Origin: Oscillospiraceae bacterium UBA6409
GTDB taxonomy: Bacteria > Bacillota > Clostridia > Oscillospirales > Oscillospiraceae
Length of the DNA: 5,876 nucleotides
Direction of reading: 5' to 3'
Assembly: GCA_002438575.1 (NCBI GenBank)
Contig: DJPP01000048.1
Location: 6,063-11,938 of the forward strand
In this document: positions 5,048 to 5,876 of the stretch, piece by piece
How the letters are laid out: every line of letters starts with the position of its first letter
How positions within the stretch are numbered: the first letter of the stretch is position 1
The notes under the pieces: generated by a model
What the model saw: only the letters and a program-made list of their open reading frames with translations
The model's database searches: none
Told to the model about the DNA's origin: nothing
Made by a program: the position numbers and the translations under genes

Positions 5048-5587
5048 TTACTCCTCCGTCTCGATCAGGCCGTAGCCGCCGTTGTTGCGGTGGTATACCA
5101 CGCATACGGCGTTCGTCTCGATGTTGCGGAACACATAGAAGGAGTGTCCCAGCAGGTTCATCTGCAGAACGGCCTCGTCGGTGGTCATGGGCTTGACGGA
5201 GAAGCGCTTGGTGCGGATGATGTCGAAGTCGTTGTCCTCCACCATGTCGAACTCGGCGGGCACGGTGGATACCAGTGCGTCGGGCCGCAGGTTCTTGGCC
5301 AGGCGGGTCTTGTTCTTGCGGATGCGGCGGTCGATGAAGCTTACGGCCTCGTCGATGGCGCTGCGCATATCGCCGTCGGGATCCTCGGTCTGGGCGCGGA
5401 ACAGCGTGCCGTTGGCGGCGCGGATGGTCAGCTCCACCACACAGCGGTTTTTCTTCTCCACAGCAAAGGTCACAAAGGCGTCTGCCTCCTCCGGGAAATA
5501 CTTGTCCAGCTTACTGATCTTTTTCTCGGCGTATTCCTTGATGGAGTCGTTGAGGGAGATCTTCTTGCAGGCGAATGTGAACTTCAT
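5048..5587 (-). CDS. hpf: Long-form ribosome hibernation-promoting factor (HPF/RaiA), 179 aa
   Basis: This protein binds the 30S decoding region in slow growth and dimerises 70S ribosomes into inactive 100S particles. The N-terminal S30AE/YfiA domain spans about residues 1-98 (MKFTFACKKISLNDSIKEYA, then basic residues in IDRRIRKNKTRLAK at 85-98). A linker at about 100-120 leads to the C-terminal dimerisation domain (about 122-176) with RTKRFSVKPM (125-134), EAVLQMNLLGHSFYVFRN (138-155) and YHRNNGGYGLIE (165-176). Two domains and 179 residues make it the long form usual in Firmicutes. AAGGAG (5596-5601) lies 8 bp upstream of the ATG. It is a single-gene unit with its own promoter, structured leader and terminator. 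Call is secure. Confidence 0.96.
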   Translation of the reverse strand: MKFTFACKKISLNDSIKEYAEKKISKLDKYFPEEADAFVTFAVEKKNRCVVELTIRAANGTLFRAQTEDPDGDMRSAIDEAVSFIDRRIRKNKTRLAKNLRPDALVSTVPAEFDMVEDNDFDIIRTKRFSVKPMTTDEAVLQMNLLGHSFYVFRNIETNAVCVVYHRNNGGYGLIETEE

Positions 5588-5693
5588 AGTGTTTGCTCCT
5601 TTCCGTAACGGGTAGGCCGCCGGAAGCTGACCACGGGTGAAAGCCCCGTCAGCCTAATGGTGCAAGGGTCGGGGAGTGGTTTCCCCTTATCCT
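5588..5693 (-). ncRNA. Structured 5' leader of hpf, possible cis-regulatory RNA
   Basis: The predicted leader of about 105 nt folds by eye into two compact hairpins. The first has an outer stem 5691-5695 with 5663-5667 and an inner stem GGGGA/TCCCC (5682-5686 with 5671-5675, loop AACCAC). The second has GCTGAC/GTCAGC (5648-5653 with 5626-5631) topped by GGG/CCC (5645-5647 with 5635-5637), with TAG/CTA pairs at its base. TTCCG (5621-5625) can also pair with CGGAA (5601-5605), which overlaps the first base of the Shine-Dalgarno, in competition with the base of the second hairpin. Structured RNAs are known upstream of raiA/hpf genes in Firmicutes (the raiA motif); I cannot confirm from memory that this belongs to one. 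Confidence 0.45.
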
Positions 5694-5699
5694 TGACTA

Positions 5700-5728
5700 A
5701 TTATAGCAAATATGTCTTGCGTTGAAAA
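5700..5728 (-). promoter_or_regulatory. Sigma-A promoter of hpf
   Basis: On the - strand a perfect TATAAT (5700-5705) is preceded after 17 bp by TTTTCA (5723-5728), which matches four of six -35 bases. The start would be near 5693-5694. The weak -35 leaves room for an activator; the palindrome at 5744-5762 lies 15 bp further upstream. Confidence 0.7.
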
Positions 5729-5743
5729 GAGGGTTTGGAAGAA

Positions 5744-5762
5744 TTTGTGAAATGTTCACAAA
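5744..5762. promoter_or_regulatory. 19-bp palindrome, candidate operator between hpf and the next rightward gene
   Basis: TTTGTGAA (5744-5751), a 3-bp spacer ATG, and TTCACAAA (5755-5762) form a perfect inverted repeat in an AT-rich stretch just upstream of the hpf -35. It resembles Rex and CRP sites but the spacer is one base too short for either. The bound factor is unknown. Confidence 0.45.
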
Positions 5763-5829
5763 AAATTCGCGGAACGGTCAAATTCGACAGTCCTCGACTT
5801 TTTCCGACAAAATGCGGCAAAAGCTCCTA

Positions 5830-5861
5830 TTTACAAGCGCTTCGCCCCGGTGTACTATACT
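5830..5861 (+). promoter_or_regulatory. Possible rightward promoter for a gene beyond the window
   Basis: TTTACA (5830-5835, five of six -35 bases) is followed after 17 bp by TACTAT (5853-5858), which overlaps a better -10 match, TATACT (5856-5861), at 20 bp. Neither pairing is ideal. No coding sequence follows inside the window. Confidence 0.4.
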
Positions 5862-5876
5862 GTTCGGAGGCTTTCC

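Noticed and set aside
5744..5762. Canonical Rex or CRP operator
   Set aside because: The arms match but the spacing is one base short of the usual Rex and CRP spacing, so I report only an unassigned palindrome.

Overview
The window looks like chromosomal DNA from a GC-rich member of the Clostridia. Oscillospiraceae/Ruminococcaceae-type gut bacteria are my best guess, from protein style, codon use dominated by CGC/CGG arginine codons, strong AGGAG-type ribosome binding sites and a long-form HPF. This placement is inference, not a database match. No mobile element, tRNA, rRNA or CRISPR array is visible.

Layout. (1) Positions 1-276 (+) hold the last 91 codons of an ABC ATPase of the PhnK/TrpZ-like (COG1101) type, followed by a 14-bp hairpin. 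(2) Positions 325-662 (+) form a compact single-gene unit: a near-consensus promoter, a 74-residue two-helix membrane protein, and a strong terminator. (3) Positions 661-4890 (-) form an operon that converges on that terminator. In transcription order it has a promoter, a long leader of about 225 nt, a lipoprotein solute-binding protein, a permease, a GlnQ-type ATPase, and an AbgB-like M20 amidohydrolase. (4) Positions 4997-5728 (-) hold a promoter, a structured leader, long-form hibernation-promoting factor (hpf), and a terminator. (5) The right end holds a palindrome and a possible rightward promoter for a gene outside the window.

How the genes work together. The transporter is a complete polar amino-acid uptake (PAAT) system: binding protein, one permease that would form a homodimer, and an ATPase. 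It probably delivers an N-acylated or N-arylated amino acid (or a small amide) that the cytoplasmic M20 hydrolase then splits. Bacillus yxeMNO-yxeP and ytm operons are comparable in architecture.

The most interesting region is the 417-bp leader and promoter region upstream of the binding-protein gene. The same 13-bp sequence, matching the ArgR/AhrC operator (ARG box), occurs twice 244 bp apart: once just upstream of the -35 element and once just upstream of the ribosome binding site. Between them lies a short candidate leader ORF ending in an Arg-rich peptide with three consecutive CGA codons. CGA is not used in any of the 50 arginine codons I counted in the seven annotated proteins. The binding protein itself has only one arginine, at the predicted ligand-contact position. 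Together these suggest an arginine-responsive transport-and-hydrolysis system with possible dual control by repressor and leader peptide. That is a hypothesis, not a demonstrated system.
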